Of a stretch of DNA of 64,000 nt, positions 35,985 to 44,647 are shown in pieces. The translations under genes and the position numbers were made by a program. Numbering within the stretch: the first letter of the stretch is position 1; each line of letters begins with the position of its first letter. This DNA comes from Poriferisodalis sp965208895 (GTDB lineage Bacteria; Actinomycetota; Acidimicrobiia; Acidimicrobiales; Poriferisodalaceae), in NCBI RefSeq assembly GCF_965208895.1, contig NZ_OZ242363.1, forward strand, positions 1,302,001-1,366,000, written 5' to 3'. The notes beneath the pieces were generated by a model, which saw nothing but the letters and a program-made list of their open reading frames with translations, was not told the origin of the DNA and made no database searches.

Positions 35985-36845
35985 TCAAGGTTGGTCTCGT
36001 TGCGCCCATATGGTCCCGTCGCGCTCGAGCATCTGCACCGCCTCATGAATGTCCGCGTCCAGGGCATCTTCGAATTGATCTCGCAGGACATCCTCGGCGT
36101 CGTAAGGACCATTGTTGTCCCAGATATGTCTGCCGAGATCACTGGCGTACGGCACGCCAACATCCTCAGGCAAGGCGTAGTTCGCGCGAAACCACTCCGC
36201 CATGTCATGCAGGTCGGCGTGTTGATCCCGTGCAACAGCGATGACGAATCGACAGAGCCAGTCAAACTGCTCGGCAGCAGGCGGATTGGCGGCCATTCCG
36301 TGCGCAATCGCGTCACGACGTATCGCAAAGTCCCTGAGTTCTGACGCTTGATTGTCGCTGAGCACGCCGTCGATGGTGAGTTGCTTGACGAGGCTGCGCG
36401 GCGGCAACGAACGCGTCGGGGCGACTTGTCGCTTGTTGGCTTCCCAGAGCAAGGCGCCTTCGACTGCTGACCACAGCAACAGGCAGGCGGCGTCAGGCGA
36501 CGCCTCGGCGAGTTGCTGTGCCTCACGAACTCGCTGGTCCACGAGTTTCAGATCCGGCATCGACGGGGACGGCTCGCGCTCGTAGGTGACGATGTCGAGA
36601 CGCCAACCGCATTCGGTTCGCAGGATCTCTGTGAGTTCCTCAAGCCTCCCGCGTGACCAATCATTCATGTTCGCCGACTTGACCTCGACCACCACGACGT
36701 CATCGCCCCGGCGAGCGATCGCGTCCGCCGTAAACGCATCGAAGGGTCTCGGCAAACTCTCGGACAGGCTCACCATGTAGCCCTCGGCCTCGTACTTCGC
36801 CTTGGCGTCGAGCAGCGCCTCGTGGGCCTCGCCTGCCATGCTCAT
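35985..36845 (-). CDS. PD-(D/E)XK-like nuclease fused to a HEPN-like domain
   Basis: 286 residues from ATG 36845, which overlaps the RusA gene stop (ATGA). The N-terminal domain has PFDAFTADAIARRGDD then VVVVEVKS, i.e. D41 and E54-x-K56 of a restriction-endonuclease fold resembling REase_AHJR-like proteins. The C-terminal half begins ACLLLWSAVEGALL and contains RRDAIAHG, matching the R-x4-H motif of HEPN ribonuclease-type domains. A nuclease fold plus a HEPN domain suggests a defence or stress effector. Function not established. Confidence 0.65.
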   Translation of the reverse strand: MSMAGEAHEALLDAKAKYEAEGYMVSLSESLPRPFDAFTADAIARRGDDVVVVEVKSANMNDWSRGRLEELTEILRTECGWRLDIVTYEREPSPSMPDLKLVDQRVREAQQLAEASPDAACLLLWSAVEGALLWEANKRQVAPTRSLPPRSLVKQLTIDGVLSDNQASELRDFAIRRDAIAHGMAANPPAAEQFDWLCRFVIAVARDQHADLHDMAEWFRANYALPEDVGVPYASDLGRHIWDNNGPYDAEDVLRDQFEDALDADIHEAVQMLERDGTIWAQRDQP

Positions 36846-37225
36846 GAGAATGTCACTTCCGGTTGGGCCGTGGCGACGCGTATGTATACGAAGTCGCCTG
36901 GACGCAGTGCAAGGGCGTCGCTCAGCATCGTCGACGGATCGATGATCGGCGGCAGATGTTGTTGGTTGATCTTTCTGGCACAGACATCCACGACATGCTC
37001 GTCGTCCACGTAGACGATGCCCTCGAGTGCGTCCTGGATTGACTTGATGATGTTGTCTGCATCCAGGTCGGTTGTGTCCTCGAAGAAGAAATCGATGCGC
37101 AGCCGTAGGGCTCCGGCGAGAACACCGACATGTGCTGGAACGGCGTTCTTCACGGTGGCCTGCCACTGTGATCGGGAACGAGCCCTATGACTCCTTGGCG
37201 TTCCGACCACGACGAATTCGATCAT
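36842..37225 (-). CDS. RusA-family Holliday junction endonuclease-like protein
   Basis: 127 residues. The segment DLDADNIIKSIQDALEGIVY followed by VDDEHVVDV matches the acidic catalytic block of RusA resolvases (two aspartates in DxDN and one in the DD motif). RusA proteins resolve four-way junctions and are usually phage- or prophage-borne. Here there are no phage structural genes; the gene is coupled to the nuclease/HEPN gene by a 4-base overlap, so the pair may form one functional unit. Confidence 0.8.
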   Translation of the reverse strand: MIEFVVVGTPRSHRARSRSQWQATVKNAVPAHVGVLAGALRLRIDFFFEDTTDLDADNIIKSIQDALEGIVYVDDEHVVDVCARKINQQHLPPIIDPSTMLSDALALRPGDFVYIRVATAQPEVTFS

Positions 37226-37484
37226 GCTTGTGACTGCACCTCCGCCACGTGCGGCGAGGCTATGCGCACACTCCGAATTGTCACGAGGAATTTTCGGGTC
37301 TCACGGTGCTTTCTGCGCGACACGCTGGCTCGAAGCCGCCCAGGCAGGCGCCCCTTCTCCAGTCGTCGTGCGATGACCGCCGTGATGCTGAGCGCGCGTC
37401 TGCCCAGCCGATCCGAGCCCGGAAGCGGCGGCGATGGGAGCGGTATCGTCGAATGCGCCGCTGGGAATACAGGGAGGCACTGCC

Positions 37485-38672
37485 ATGGCTTACGTCGAGG
37501 ACCGGATCATCCACGATGCGGACGCGCACACCATGGAGCCGCCGGAGTGGCTGGAGCCGTTCGCTTCCGCTGAGGTGGCGCGGTACGCGCTCGACCATTT
37601 CTCCATAGGCGACAACGAGAAGGCGTTCGCCGACATCGAAACGGCCCGGGCTCGCCAGGCCGACCCGGAGTTCCGTGCCGGCGCCGCCGCAGAGGTGATG
37701 CTGCGCAAGAACTACATCGCGCCCGGCGCCTGGGATCCCGCTGACCGGTCCCAAGCCCTCGACGACCTGGGATTCTCCAGCCAGCTCATCTTCCCCTCCA
37801 TGCCCAACACGCTGATCGAGGAGATGGAGCACACCGCCGAACCCGATCTCACCTACGCCACGGCAACGGCGGCGAACCGGGCCCAGATCGCATTCTGCTC
37901 GGTCGATCCGCGGCTGCTGCCGGTGTGCTCGGTGCCGCTGCAGTCGATCGAACACGCCGGCCCCCATGCCCGTCAGGCCATCGACGACGGCGCAGCGGCG
38001 CTGCTCATCCCCAACCGCATGCCGAAGCTCCACGCCCACAGTCACGTCGGCTTCGACCCCGTCTGGGCAGCCGCCCAGGAGGCAGGCATCCCCGTCGTGA
38101 TGCACGTGGCCACGCCCGACCTGGTGATGCCGCCTCAGCATCGCAACAACGGCTTGCCGCCCGAGCCCGACTTCCACGGCGGCGGCGAGAACTTCCGCTC
38201 CGTGTCGTACATGGCCATCTCCGCCGCACCGCTGCAGGCGCTGTCGATGCTGATCTTCGACGGCGTGCTCGAGCGGTTTCCCGACCTGAAGATCGGCGTG
38301 ATCGAACTGGGAGCGGTGTGGCTGCCGGGATTCATGCGCCAGCTCGAAGCGGCATTCGATGCGTTCGAGCGTCACGAGCAGCGGCTCGGCAATCTCAGCC
38401 TGCGCCCCTCGCAGTACGTGCACCGCCAGGTCCGAGTCACCCCCTATCCCACCGAGCCGACTGGCTGGATCATCGAGAACACCGCACCGGAGATCTGCAT
38501 GTTCAGCTCCGACTATCCCCACGTGGAGGGCGGCCGCAACCCGCTGAGGCGCTTCGACCGCGAGGTGGAGCACCTGCCCGCCGACGTGCAGGAGCGGTTC
38601 TTCCGGCTGAATTTCGAGGACCTGATGGGTACCGCGGCGGCGGACGTGCCCGTCGTGGCAGCTGCTGCGTAA
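37485..38672 (+). CDS. Amidohydrolase (metal-dependent hydrolase, amidohydro_2 type)
   Basis: 395 residues; AGGGAGG at 37471-37477 fixes the ATG at 37485. The N-terminal DADAHTMEPPEW replaces the usual DxHxH metal motif with D-x-D-x-H. Later VVMHVATPD and FSSDYPHVEGG supply the expected histidines and aspartate. Related proteins hydrolyse or decarboxylate aromatic and lactone substrates. It stands alone, divergent from the RusA gene across a 259-bp gap. Confidence 0.85.
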   Translation: MAYVEDRIIHDADAHTMEPPEWLEPFASAEVARYALDHFSIGDNEKAFADIETARARQADPEFRAGAAAEVMLRKNYIAPGAWDPADRSQALDDLGFSSQLIFPSMPNTLIEEMEHTAEPDLTYATATAANRAQIAFCSVDPRLLPVCSVPLQSIEHAGPHARQAIDDGAAALLIPNRMPKLHAHSHVGFDPVWAAAQEAGIPVVMHVATPDLVMPPQHRNNGLPPEPDFHGGGENFRSVSYMAISAAPLQALSMLIFDGVLERFPDLKIGVIELGAVWLPGFMRQLEAAFDAFERHEQRLGNLSLRPSQYVHRQVRVTPYPTEPTGWIIENTAPEICMFSSDYPHVEGGRNPLRRFDREVEHLPADVQERFFRLNFEDLMGTAAADVPVVAAAA

Positions 38673-38748
38673 TCCCGAAACGCGCAGGACGCCGACCGAA
38701 AAAATCAGACGTCAGAAACACGATCCTTGGAAGAGAGGTCATCGCTTA

Positions 38749-39084
38749 ATGGGAATCCGGCTCGACAAGCCCTGGCAGCGACTCGACAACGCTGCAATCG
38801 AAGCGTTGCCGTCGCAGCTCGGCGTGTACCACGTCGCCGATTCGGATGGCACAGTGCTGTCGGTCGGCTTTGCCGGCGCACGAGAGCCGTTCGGGATGCA
38901 GTCAGCGCTCCGCCGCGAGACCGAACAGCTCGGCCAAGCTGCCACCCAGTTTCGCTACGAGTTCACGTCGAACTACCGCAGCCGCTGGGACGAGTTGCTG
39001 ATGCTGCACCTCGCCGACCATGGCGAATTGCCCGAGCCCCAGACCGACCAAGCACAGCGAATCGGTCGCCTCTCCCCCGCCTGA
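38749..39084 (+). CDS. Small GIY-YIG-like protein of unknown function
   Basis: 111 residues with GAAGAGAGG upstream. The layout LGVYHVADSDGTVLSVGFAG and then ALRRE resembles a reduced GIY-YIG fold (xVY...xxxG), but the second tyrosine and catalytic glutamate are not evident, so nuclease activity is doubtful. The gene follows the amidohydrolase by 76 bp. Confidence 0.55.
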   Translation: MGIRLDKPWQRLDNAAIEALPSQLGVYHVADSDGTVLSVGFAGAREPFGMQSALRRETEQLGQAATQFRYEFTSNYRSRWDELLMLHLADHGELPEPQTDQAQRIGRLSPA

Positions 39085-39198
39085 CAAGGTGGCGTTTGAC
39101 GAACCTGACAGACCCAGCCTCGGGCGGCTACCGTGTCCGAACAGAATGAAGGCGCAGTAGAGCGCTCGACGCAAGCACCCCTCCACGCCGACATTCAG

Positions 39199-40062
39199 TT
39201 ATTCGCAACCGGTGATCGAACTTCGCGCCGAACCATTTTGCATCTGTTCAGCCGGGGTCTTCATCAAATCTCGGTGCCGGTCCGAAGCTCCGACCAATAT
39301 CCGAATATCGTCATAGCCTTCAACAACTGCCTGCGCGATTTCACTTGGCTCGGTCCCACCGATAAGAAACAAACGAGCGCCGAAGAATGGTCTGTGACAG
39401 ATACCCCAAGCGGCGACACGATCAGCCTCGATGACTCGCAGCTCATCGAGCAACGATACGAGTTCCGGAATCCGGTCTAAGCGACACTGTGCCTCGGATT
39501 CATCCAATGCGAATAACGATGCATAGTCGCTGTCTGTGCATAGCCGAGGCCGACTGCTTTTGTCACATCGGGACAGTCCATGTGAGACGAAGGCCGCTTG
39601 CCCAATACAGACTTCGTCAGTCAGTTCCCGGGGCGAACCACCAGCCAGGACGAAGTCGCCGTCTTCGAAGGGGCCTCGCGCACTTCCGTCATCTTCCACG
39701 AAATATATCCTCTCACGGGCCACGTCATACCGAGTACGGCTGCGTGGAAATGACAGGACGCTCCGTAGTGAGCTCGATAGACCCGGTTCGGGAGAATGGA
39801 ATGAGTCCAAATAGACGCAATCATCCTCGATGCGTAAGTATCCAGGCAAACCCATGTTGTCATAATCCTCCGTCGGGATATGCATTATGCGAAACTCAGC
39901 CGCGGCGAACGCGACTGGAACAGAGCCGATTTCGGTTGTCCCTGACGCGTTCGGATCTATTGGAGGATGTCGGGAAGGCCGCGTGACTTCCTTAGTCGGA
40001 CTCAACAGAGCCTCCAACCGCTGGCGAGAACTCGTTGGTGCCCCGTATTCTGTTGACGCCAC
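39199..40062 (-). CDS. Hypothetical protein, possibly the body of a frameshifted lipoprotein
   Basis: 287 residues from GTG 40062. It is polar, has no membrane segment and no domain I recognise. DNA in this stretch is lower in G+C than in neighbouring genes. Directly upstream, in another frame, a short ORF (40002-40226) encodes a signal peptide with a lipobox; one frameshift near 40050 would give a single exported lipoprotein. Alternatively it is a separate cytoplasmic protein. Confidence 0.45.
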   Translation of the reverse strand: MASTEYGAPTSSRQRLEALLSPTKEVTRPSRHPPIDPNASGTTEIGSVPVAFAAAEFRIMHIPTEDYDNMGLPGYLRIEDDCVYLDSFHSPEPGLSSSLRSVLSFPRSRTRYDVARERIYFVEDDGSARGPFEDGDFVLAGGSPRELTDEVCIGQAAFVSHGLSRCDKSSRPRLCTDSDYASLFALDESEAQCRLDRIPELVSLLDELRVIEADRVAAWGICHRPFFGARLFLIGGTEPSEIAQAVVEGYDDIRILVGASDRHRDLMKTPAEQMQNGSARSSITGCE

Positions 40063-40226
40063 GACGCTGCCTTGGTGGCGAGATCTCTACCCGATACCGA
40101 TGACGGTGCAGAGGCTCTTTCATCGCCAGTGCGGCAGCCAAGTAGCAGCAAAACACACAGGCCGACCAAGGATGCTGTTAGGCACCAACCGACACGGTCT
40201 TTCGCCGTCTTGCGCGCGGACATCAA
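40002..40226 (-). pseudogene. Lipoprotein signal-peptide fragment
   Basis: 74 codons. It starts MMSARKTAKDRV and continues with a strong hydrophobic core ending in LLLLGC, a textbook lipobox, followed by a polar stretch. It stops soon after overlapping the start of the 287-residue frame. A signal peptide with almost no mature protein suggests a broken gene continuing in 39199-40062. The 40227-40527 gap holds nothing else that I can support. Confidence 0.45.
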
Positions 40227-40527
40227 AACTACAAGACATCCGTAGTCCAGTTGGCAACGACTTGTGCTCGCAACACAATCTGAACCCGTCGAATGCCGCT
40301 GAAGAATGCGTCCACACCTGAGAGGTTACAGTTGTCACCAGAGGGACAGTTGTGGCGTTGATGACGCGTCGTGGACTCCTGTCGAGCATCGAGTTGTGGT
40401 GAGACGGCTCGTTGCAAGCCGTCCGCTGACCAGTGGCTACCACACCCTCCATATGCTCGATGATGCATGGCTCGAAGTGATGAGCGGCGGCGGCCGGGTC
40501 GGGGCTCCTACCCCGCGTCCGAATCGC

Positions 40528-41694
40528 TCACTTGAAGCTGCCGCCGAGGATGTCGCGGGCCATGATCAAGCGCTGCACCTCGCTGGGGCCTTCGCCGATA
40601 CGGCGGATCCGCAACTCCCGGTACCAGCGCTCAAGCGGAAGGTCCTTGGTGACGCCGATGCCGCCGTGAATCTGGATGCACCGGTCGACCACCCGACCAG
40701 CGGCCTCGGAGGCAACGAGCTTGGCCATTGCCGCCTCGGTGCGGAACCGCTCGCCTTGGTCGGCTTTCTGGGCAGCCTCCAGCACGCACCAGCGCCCGTG
40801 GCGGATGTCGATCTCGTTGTCGACGATCATCCACTGGACCGCCTGCTTCTCAGCCAGCACCGAGCCGAAGGTCTCACGGCTGCGGGCCCAATCGATCGCC
40901 ATCTCCTGGGCCATGATCGCGGGGCCCAAACAGCCCGCCGCGTACGGGATGCGCTGGCGGCTCAGCCGGTCGTTGGCGATGCCGAACCCGCCGTTCACCT
41001 CGCCCAGCACGTGGCTCTCGGGCACCCGCATGTCGACGAACTCGAGCTCGGTGGCATAGCGCGTCGCACGCAGCGTGTGCACCACTCGGCGCACGTTGAA
41101 TCCAGGCGTGTCGGTGTCGACGATGAAGGCAGTGACGCCGTTGCGCCCCGGATCGTCGGATGTGCGAGCGAACAGCAGCGCATAGTCGGCCTTGTCGGCA
41201 CCGGAGATGAACAGCTTCGAGCCGTTCAACACCCACTCGTCGCCGTCCTTGAAGCCCCGGGTGCGAATGGCCCGACCGGGATCGGAGCCGCCAGACGGCT
41301 CGGTCAGGGCGAAGCAGCCCATCTTCTCGCCGCGCAGGGTCGGGTACAGCCACCGCTCCTTCTGCTCGTCGGTGGCCTCGTACAGCTGCGCCAGCCCGGC
41401 GCCGCCGAATACCCCGTAGCACGGGTTGTAGAGCCCGGCCCGGTGCTTGGACATCTCGATGGCCATGAGCGCCCGGGTGGTCGTGTCGAGGCCCGGTCCG
41501 CCGTACTCGGCGGGGATGTCGAGGCCGTAGAAGCCCATGTCACGGGTCATCTGGGTGAGGCGGGCGGCATCATCGGGCTTCAGCTCGCCGGCGTCAGGAT
41601 CGAGGTCAGCTTCCAGCGGGATGATCTCGCTCTCCACAAAGCGCTGCACCGTCTCGACGATCAGCGCCTGCTCGTCGCTCATGGAGAAGTCCAC
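40528..41694 (-). CDS. Acyl-CoA dehydrogenase
   Basis: 388 residues from GTG 41694, which has AAGGGGG just upstream. Typical segments are AEYGGPGLD, the flavin/substrate motif CFALTEPSGGSDPG, and the C-terminal QIHGGIGVTKDLPLERWYRELRIRRIGEG region (key parts QIHGGIGV and RRIGEG). It would introduce a double bond into an acyl-CoA using FAD. Last gene of a leftward group containing enoyl-CoA hydratase and MaoC genes. The acyl chain specificity cannot be read. Confidence 0.92.
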   Translation of the reverse strand: MDFSMSDEQALIVETVQRFVESEIIPLEADLDPDAGELKPDDAARLTQMTRDMGFYGLDIPAEYGGPGLDTTTRALMAIEMSKHRAGLYNPCYGVFGGAGLAQLYEATDEQKERWLYPTLRGEKMGCFALTEPSGGSDPGRAIRTRGFKDGDEWVLNGSKLFISGADKADYALLFARTSDDPGRNGVTAFIVDTDTPGFNVRRVVHTLRATRYATELEFVDMRVPESHVLGEVNGGFGIANDRLSRQRIPYAAGCLGPAIMAQEMAIDWARSRETFGSVLAEKQAVQWMIVDNEIDIRHGRWCVLEAAQKADQGERFRTEAAMAKLVASEAAGRVVDRCIQIHGGIGVTKDLPLERWYRELRIRRIGEGPSEVQRLIMARDILGGSFK

Positions 41695-41801
41695 GTTGTG
41701 CCCCCTTGCTTCGGCCCCGTGTCGGCGCCCGATGCTAGGTCCCGGCGCTGAGTCCAGCCGTTCCATGCCGGCTGCCGCAGCGGAGGCTGCGTCAGTTTCG
41801 C

Positions 41802-43574
41802 CTATGGCCGCGGCAGGCGGCGATACTGCAGCAGCGCCGAGCGTCCGACGATGTCCACGACAACGATCTCGAATCGGTTGCCGTCGGCGTCGACCATCTC
41901 CAGCGGCTCTCCGTACATGAAGTTCACCGGTTGGGGCTGGCCGTCGTTGACAGCGACGTTGTCGGCATACACGTAAGTGCGGCCGTGCGTATCCAGCTTC
42001 AGGTTCAGTCGCCCGTTCAAGCCCGGGACTTGCCCCGTTGCCTCAGCAAGAATCGCCGAACCGCCCTCGTCGAGACCGTCCATCTCGACAGTCAGCGCCC
42101 CCTCGGCAGGTACCCACCGCTCGATGTGACCCGCGCAGCGACCCGGCGCGGCGGCAAAAACGGTCATCGGCAGGTGCGTGGCATACAAGTCGAGCACTGC
42201 TTCGCCGTTGTCGTCGGTGGTGACCCGGTTCCACGTCCTGTTGGGGAACAACGCCACCACATCGACTCCCCCTTGGGGCCGGCTATTCGAGTACACGCTG
42301 ACGACGGCCGCGGCCGGAGAACTCTCGAGGGTCGCGGCGGGAATCGTCAGAATGAGGTCCGTGTCATCGACAAGCCGGTAGGTCGCTTCCTTGCCGCTCA
42401 CAGCGCGCGTCTCTTCCAAGATGATCGGCACACCATCGCCGCGTCGTTCCATGAGAAACTGCCGATCCCCGGCACCTTCGATGTCCGTGGCCTCGACGCG
42501 CTGCACGACAGACGCCAGGGCTTGGTTGCGGGTGACTTGGCGTGACGCCAAGCCCTCCGGCGTCAGCCCGTTGGGCAAGCTGCCGGGCGAGACCACTTCG
42601 AGACGGTCATTGAAGATCATCAAGCGGATCGCGCTGCCCGTCAGGGAGTAGTCGCGATGCACCACGGCATTCACGACGGCTTCGAACACTGCTCTCGTGC
42701 TGTATTCGGGCATGTCTATTCGGGCCGGCGTCTTGCGGGCTGCGACCCGGTTGTGGCGCCGCACGAAGGCCATGGCTTCGGTTATCTGGGTCCGCAGCGG
42801 ACCGTCGATTTCGCGAGTGTCAGATTGACCAGATGCCTGCGATCTGCCTGAGTATCGGGTTGCCGTGATGCGGGCTTGGGGAAGCCAGTCCTGCGGAGTC
42901 TGACTGCACAGCAGGACTCCTGCCACTGACGCCCGCGGAATGCCTTGTGCATCGTCGCTCAAGATGCCCATCTGGCGCAACGCGCGTTCGGGATCGGCAG
43001 AGCCCCGCGCACTGAGCAACGGACGCCACAGTGTCGGATCGAGGCTGGCAATGCCAGTATGCGACACCGGTTGCTCGTCGAACCACATGTGCCGCGACTG
43101 TGCGCGGCGTTCGGCGAGGCGATGTCGCTCGTCGCTGGTCATCAGGCGCGCTGAGCTGCCGATACGCACGAAGCACCGGCCCTTGACTTCGTGAGCACTC
43201 GCCCCTGGAGGAATCTCGACAATGAGCAATATCCGAGCATCCAGCTCCCGACGGTGGATCTGCGGCGCCAGCGGCGGCTCAATCGAATCGCGGCTGATCT
43301 CGACGATGAGCGTCTCCACGCTGTCGAGCTGCGGCCGACTCATCGGCTGGATGGTCCCATCGTCGGTGACGCCGCAGAGCAGCGCGCCGCCTTGAGCGTT
43401 CGCGAAAGCCGCAATTTCCTGCGCCAGATCGTCACGCTGCGGCGACGTGGGCCGGTCTTCGCGGAATTCGAATTGCTTGAACTCCCAGCGCGAATCCTCT
43501 CCGAGTTGCAGGCGCGTCCGCAGTTCGTCGTCGCTGAGTGGCACCTGAGTGTCCTCCGAGATGGCTCGCAGCAA
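41802..43574 (-). CDS. AlbA_2 DNA-binding and GHKL-ATPase-like regulator with extra C-terminal domain
   Basis: 590 residues. The N-terminus (WEFKQFEF ... EIAAFANAQGGALLCGVTDDG) is an AlbA_2/Schlafen-like domain. The middle part has AVFEAVVNAVVHRDYSL and LMIFNDRLEVVSPGSLPNGL, the HATPase_c_4 block that usually follows. Most family members end soon after; this one has about 200 further residues with a beta-rich domain resembling Ig/carboxypeptidase-regulatory folds (VVSVYSNSRPQGGVDVVALF, TTDDNGEAVLDLYATH). Such proteins are putative transcription regulators or defence factors. Function unknown. Confidence 0.8.
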   Translation of the reverse strand: MLRAISEDTQVPLSDDELRTRLQLGEDSRWEFKQFEFREDRPTSPQRDDLAQEIAAFANAQGGALLCGVTDDGTIQPMSRPQLDSVETLIVEISRDSIEPPLAPQIHRRELDARILLIVEIPPGASAHEVKGRCFVRIGSSARLMTSDERHRLAERRAQSRHMWFDEQPVSHTGIASLDPTLWRPLLSARGSADPERALRQMGILSDDAQGIPRASVAGVLLCSQTPQDWLPQARITATRYSGRSQASGQSDTREIDGPLRTQITEAMAFVRRHNRVAARKTPARIDMPEYSTRAVFEAVVNAVVHRDYSLTGSAIRLMIFNDRLEVVSPGSLPNGLTPEGLASRQVTRNQALASVVQRVEATDIEGAGDRQFLMERRGDGVPIILEETRAVSGKEATYRLVDDTDLILTIPAATLESSPAAAVVSVYSNSRPQGGVDVVALFPNRTWNRVTTDDNGEAVLDLYATHLPMTVFAAAPGRCAGHIERWVPAEGALTVEMDGLDEGGSAILAEATGQVPGLNGRLNLKLDTHGRTYVYADNVAVNDGQPQPVNFMYGEPLEMVDADGNRFEIVVVDIVGRSALLQYRRLPRP

Positions 43575-43631
43575 GGTTATGGCGGGTTGGCTCGGGAATT
43601 GAGCGAAGGCGACAGCGGGCTGCGAGAGGTG

Positions 43632-44627
43632 TCAGCCCGAGGTCCAGGCCAACTGGGCGAAGGCGGGCGCCACCACAATCCGGTCACCGACTGAGACCGA
43701 CAGGTCGACGCTGAAGCCTGCATCGTCGGACGTCGCAATCGTGCCGGAGCAGACCACCGTCTCCCCGGCGTACACCGGTGCACGATTGCGGTACGCGAGC
43801 CGGACGAGCCGGGCGCCAGCACCCGCATCTCGCACGACGCACTCGGCCAGCAGTGCGCCGAGCATCTGACCGTCGACAACGGGTGCCGGCGCTCCCAGAC
43901 GGCGGGCGTGAGCCTCGTCGTAATGGAGGCGGTGCCAGTCCCAGGTGGCGGCGCCGTAGGCGACCATGTCTGCCAGCGCGATGCGCCTGCGCAGCGGCCG
44001 AAGGGGCCGACCGGGCCGCAACGCGGCTCTGGGCAGCGGTTCTGGTATATCCGAAGTACCAGCGGCGTCCGGGGCGTCGTCATCGGGCTGCGATGTCGCA
44101 GGCGCGGTGTCCGCTGCGGGCTCGTGGTCCGCTTCTTCAGGTCGGGCATCGCGATCGGGCTGAGCGGCACCGAGCGGGCGGAAGATCATCGTCTCGGCGT
44201 TGGTCGCCAACCGATCGCCGCCGACGGAATAGACCGCCTCGGCGGTGACGACCAACAGCGGGTCGCCGTCGCGGTCGCGGCGCTCGGTCGCATCGGTCAA
44301 GGTCCACGTCGTGTCGATGACGTCATCGAACCGCGCAGGCCGATCGAACCGGTAGTCGTTGCCGCCGCGGAACATGGCGCAGCGCACCGGCAGCGGCAGC
44401 TCCCACACGTGCCCGAGATATGAGTTTCGGTCGGGAACAGCGCGCCCGGTGAGCTGTGCCGTCTCGCAGATCAGCGTCGGCGGCGCCTCGTCACGCCAAC
44501 GCTGCGGATCGGCACCGATAGCCAGTGCGAAGTAGCGGATCGAGGCCCGGCTCAGCGATTCCGGTGCCGTGTAGGTCACCGTCCAACCGAGTGCTGCACG
44601 CACTTGTTCGGTCAGCAGCTGGCTCAT
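43632..44627 (-). CDS. MaoC-type hydratase with two hot-dog domains
   Basis: 331 residues from ATG 44627. The N-terminal half matches the FAS1-like (MaoC_dehydrat_N) hot-dog and the C-terminal half the second hot-dog, joined by an Asp/Pro/Ala-rich linker (PDDDAPDAAGTSDIPEP). The motif YGAATWDWHRLHYDEAHA carries the catalytic D/H pair in the second domain. It would hydrate an enoyl-CoA. It begins 20 bp after the RidA gene, so the two are in one transcript. Confidence 0.8.
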   Translation of the reverse strand: MSQLLTEQVRAALGWTVTYTAPESLSRASIRYFALAIGADPQRWRDEAPPTLICETAQLTGRAVPDRNSYLGHVWELPLPVRCAMFRGGNDYRFDRPARFDDVIDTTWTLTDATERRDRDGDPLLVVTAEAVYSVGGDRLATNAETMIFRPLGAAQPDRDARPEEADHEPAADTAPATSQPDDDAPDAAGTSDIPEPLPRAALRPGRPLRPLRRRIALADMVAYGAATWDWHRLHYDEAHARRLGAPAPVVDGQMLGALLAECVVRDAGAGARLVRLAYRNRAPVYAGETVVCSGTIATSDDAGFSVDLSVSVGDRIVVAPAFAQLAWTSG

Positions 44628-44647
44628 GAGACTGCTCGGGCCAAGTC

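Noticed and set aside
36842..37225. Prophage
   Set aside because: RusA is phage-like, but no integrase, terminase, capsid or tail genes are present in the surroundings.
37281..38573. A 430-codon minus-strand frame
   Set aside because: It is antisense to the amidohydrolase gene, which has a ribosome binding site and conserved motifs.
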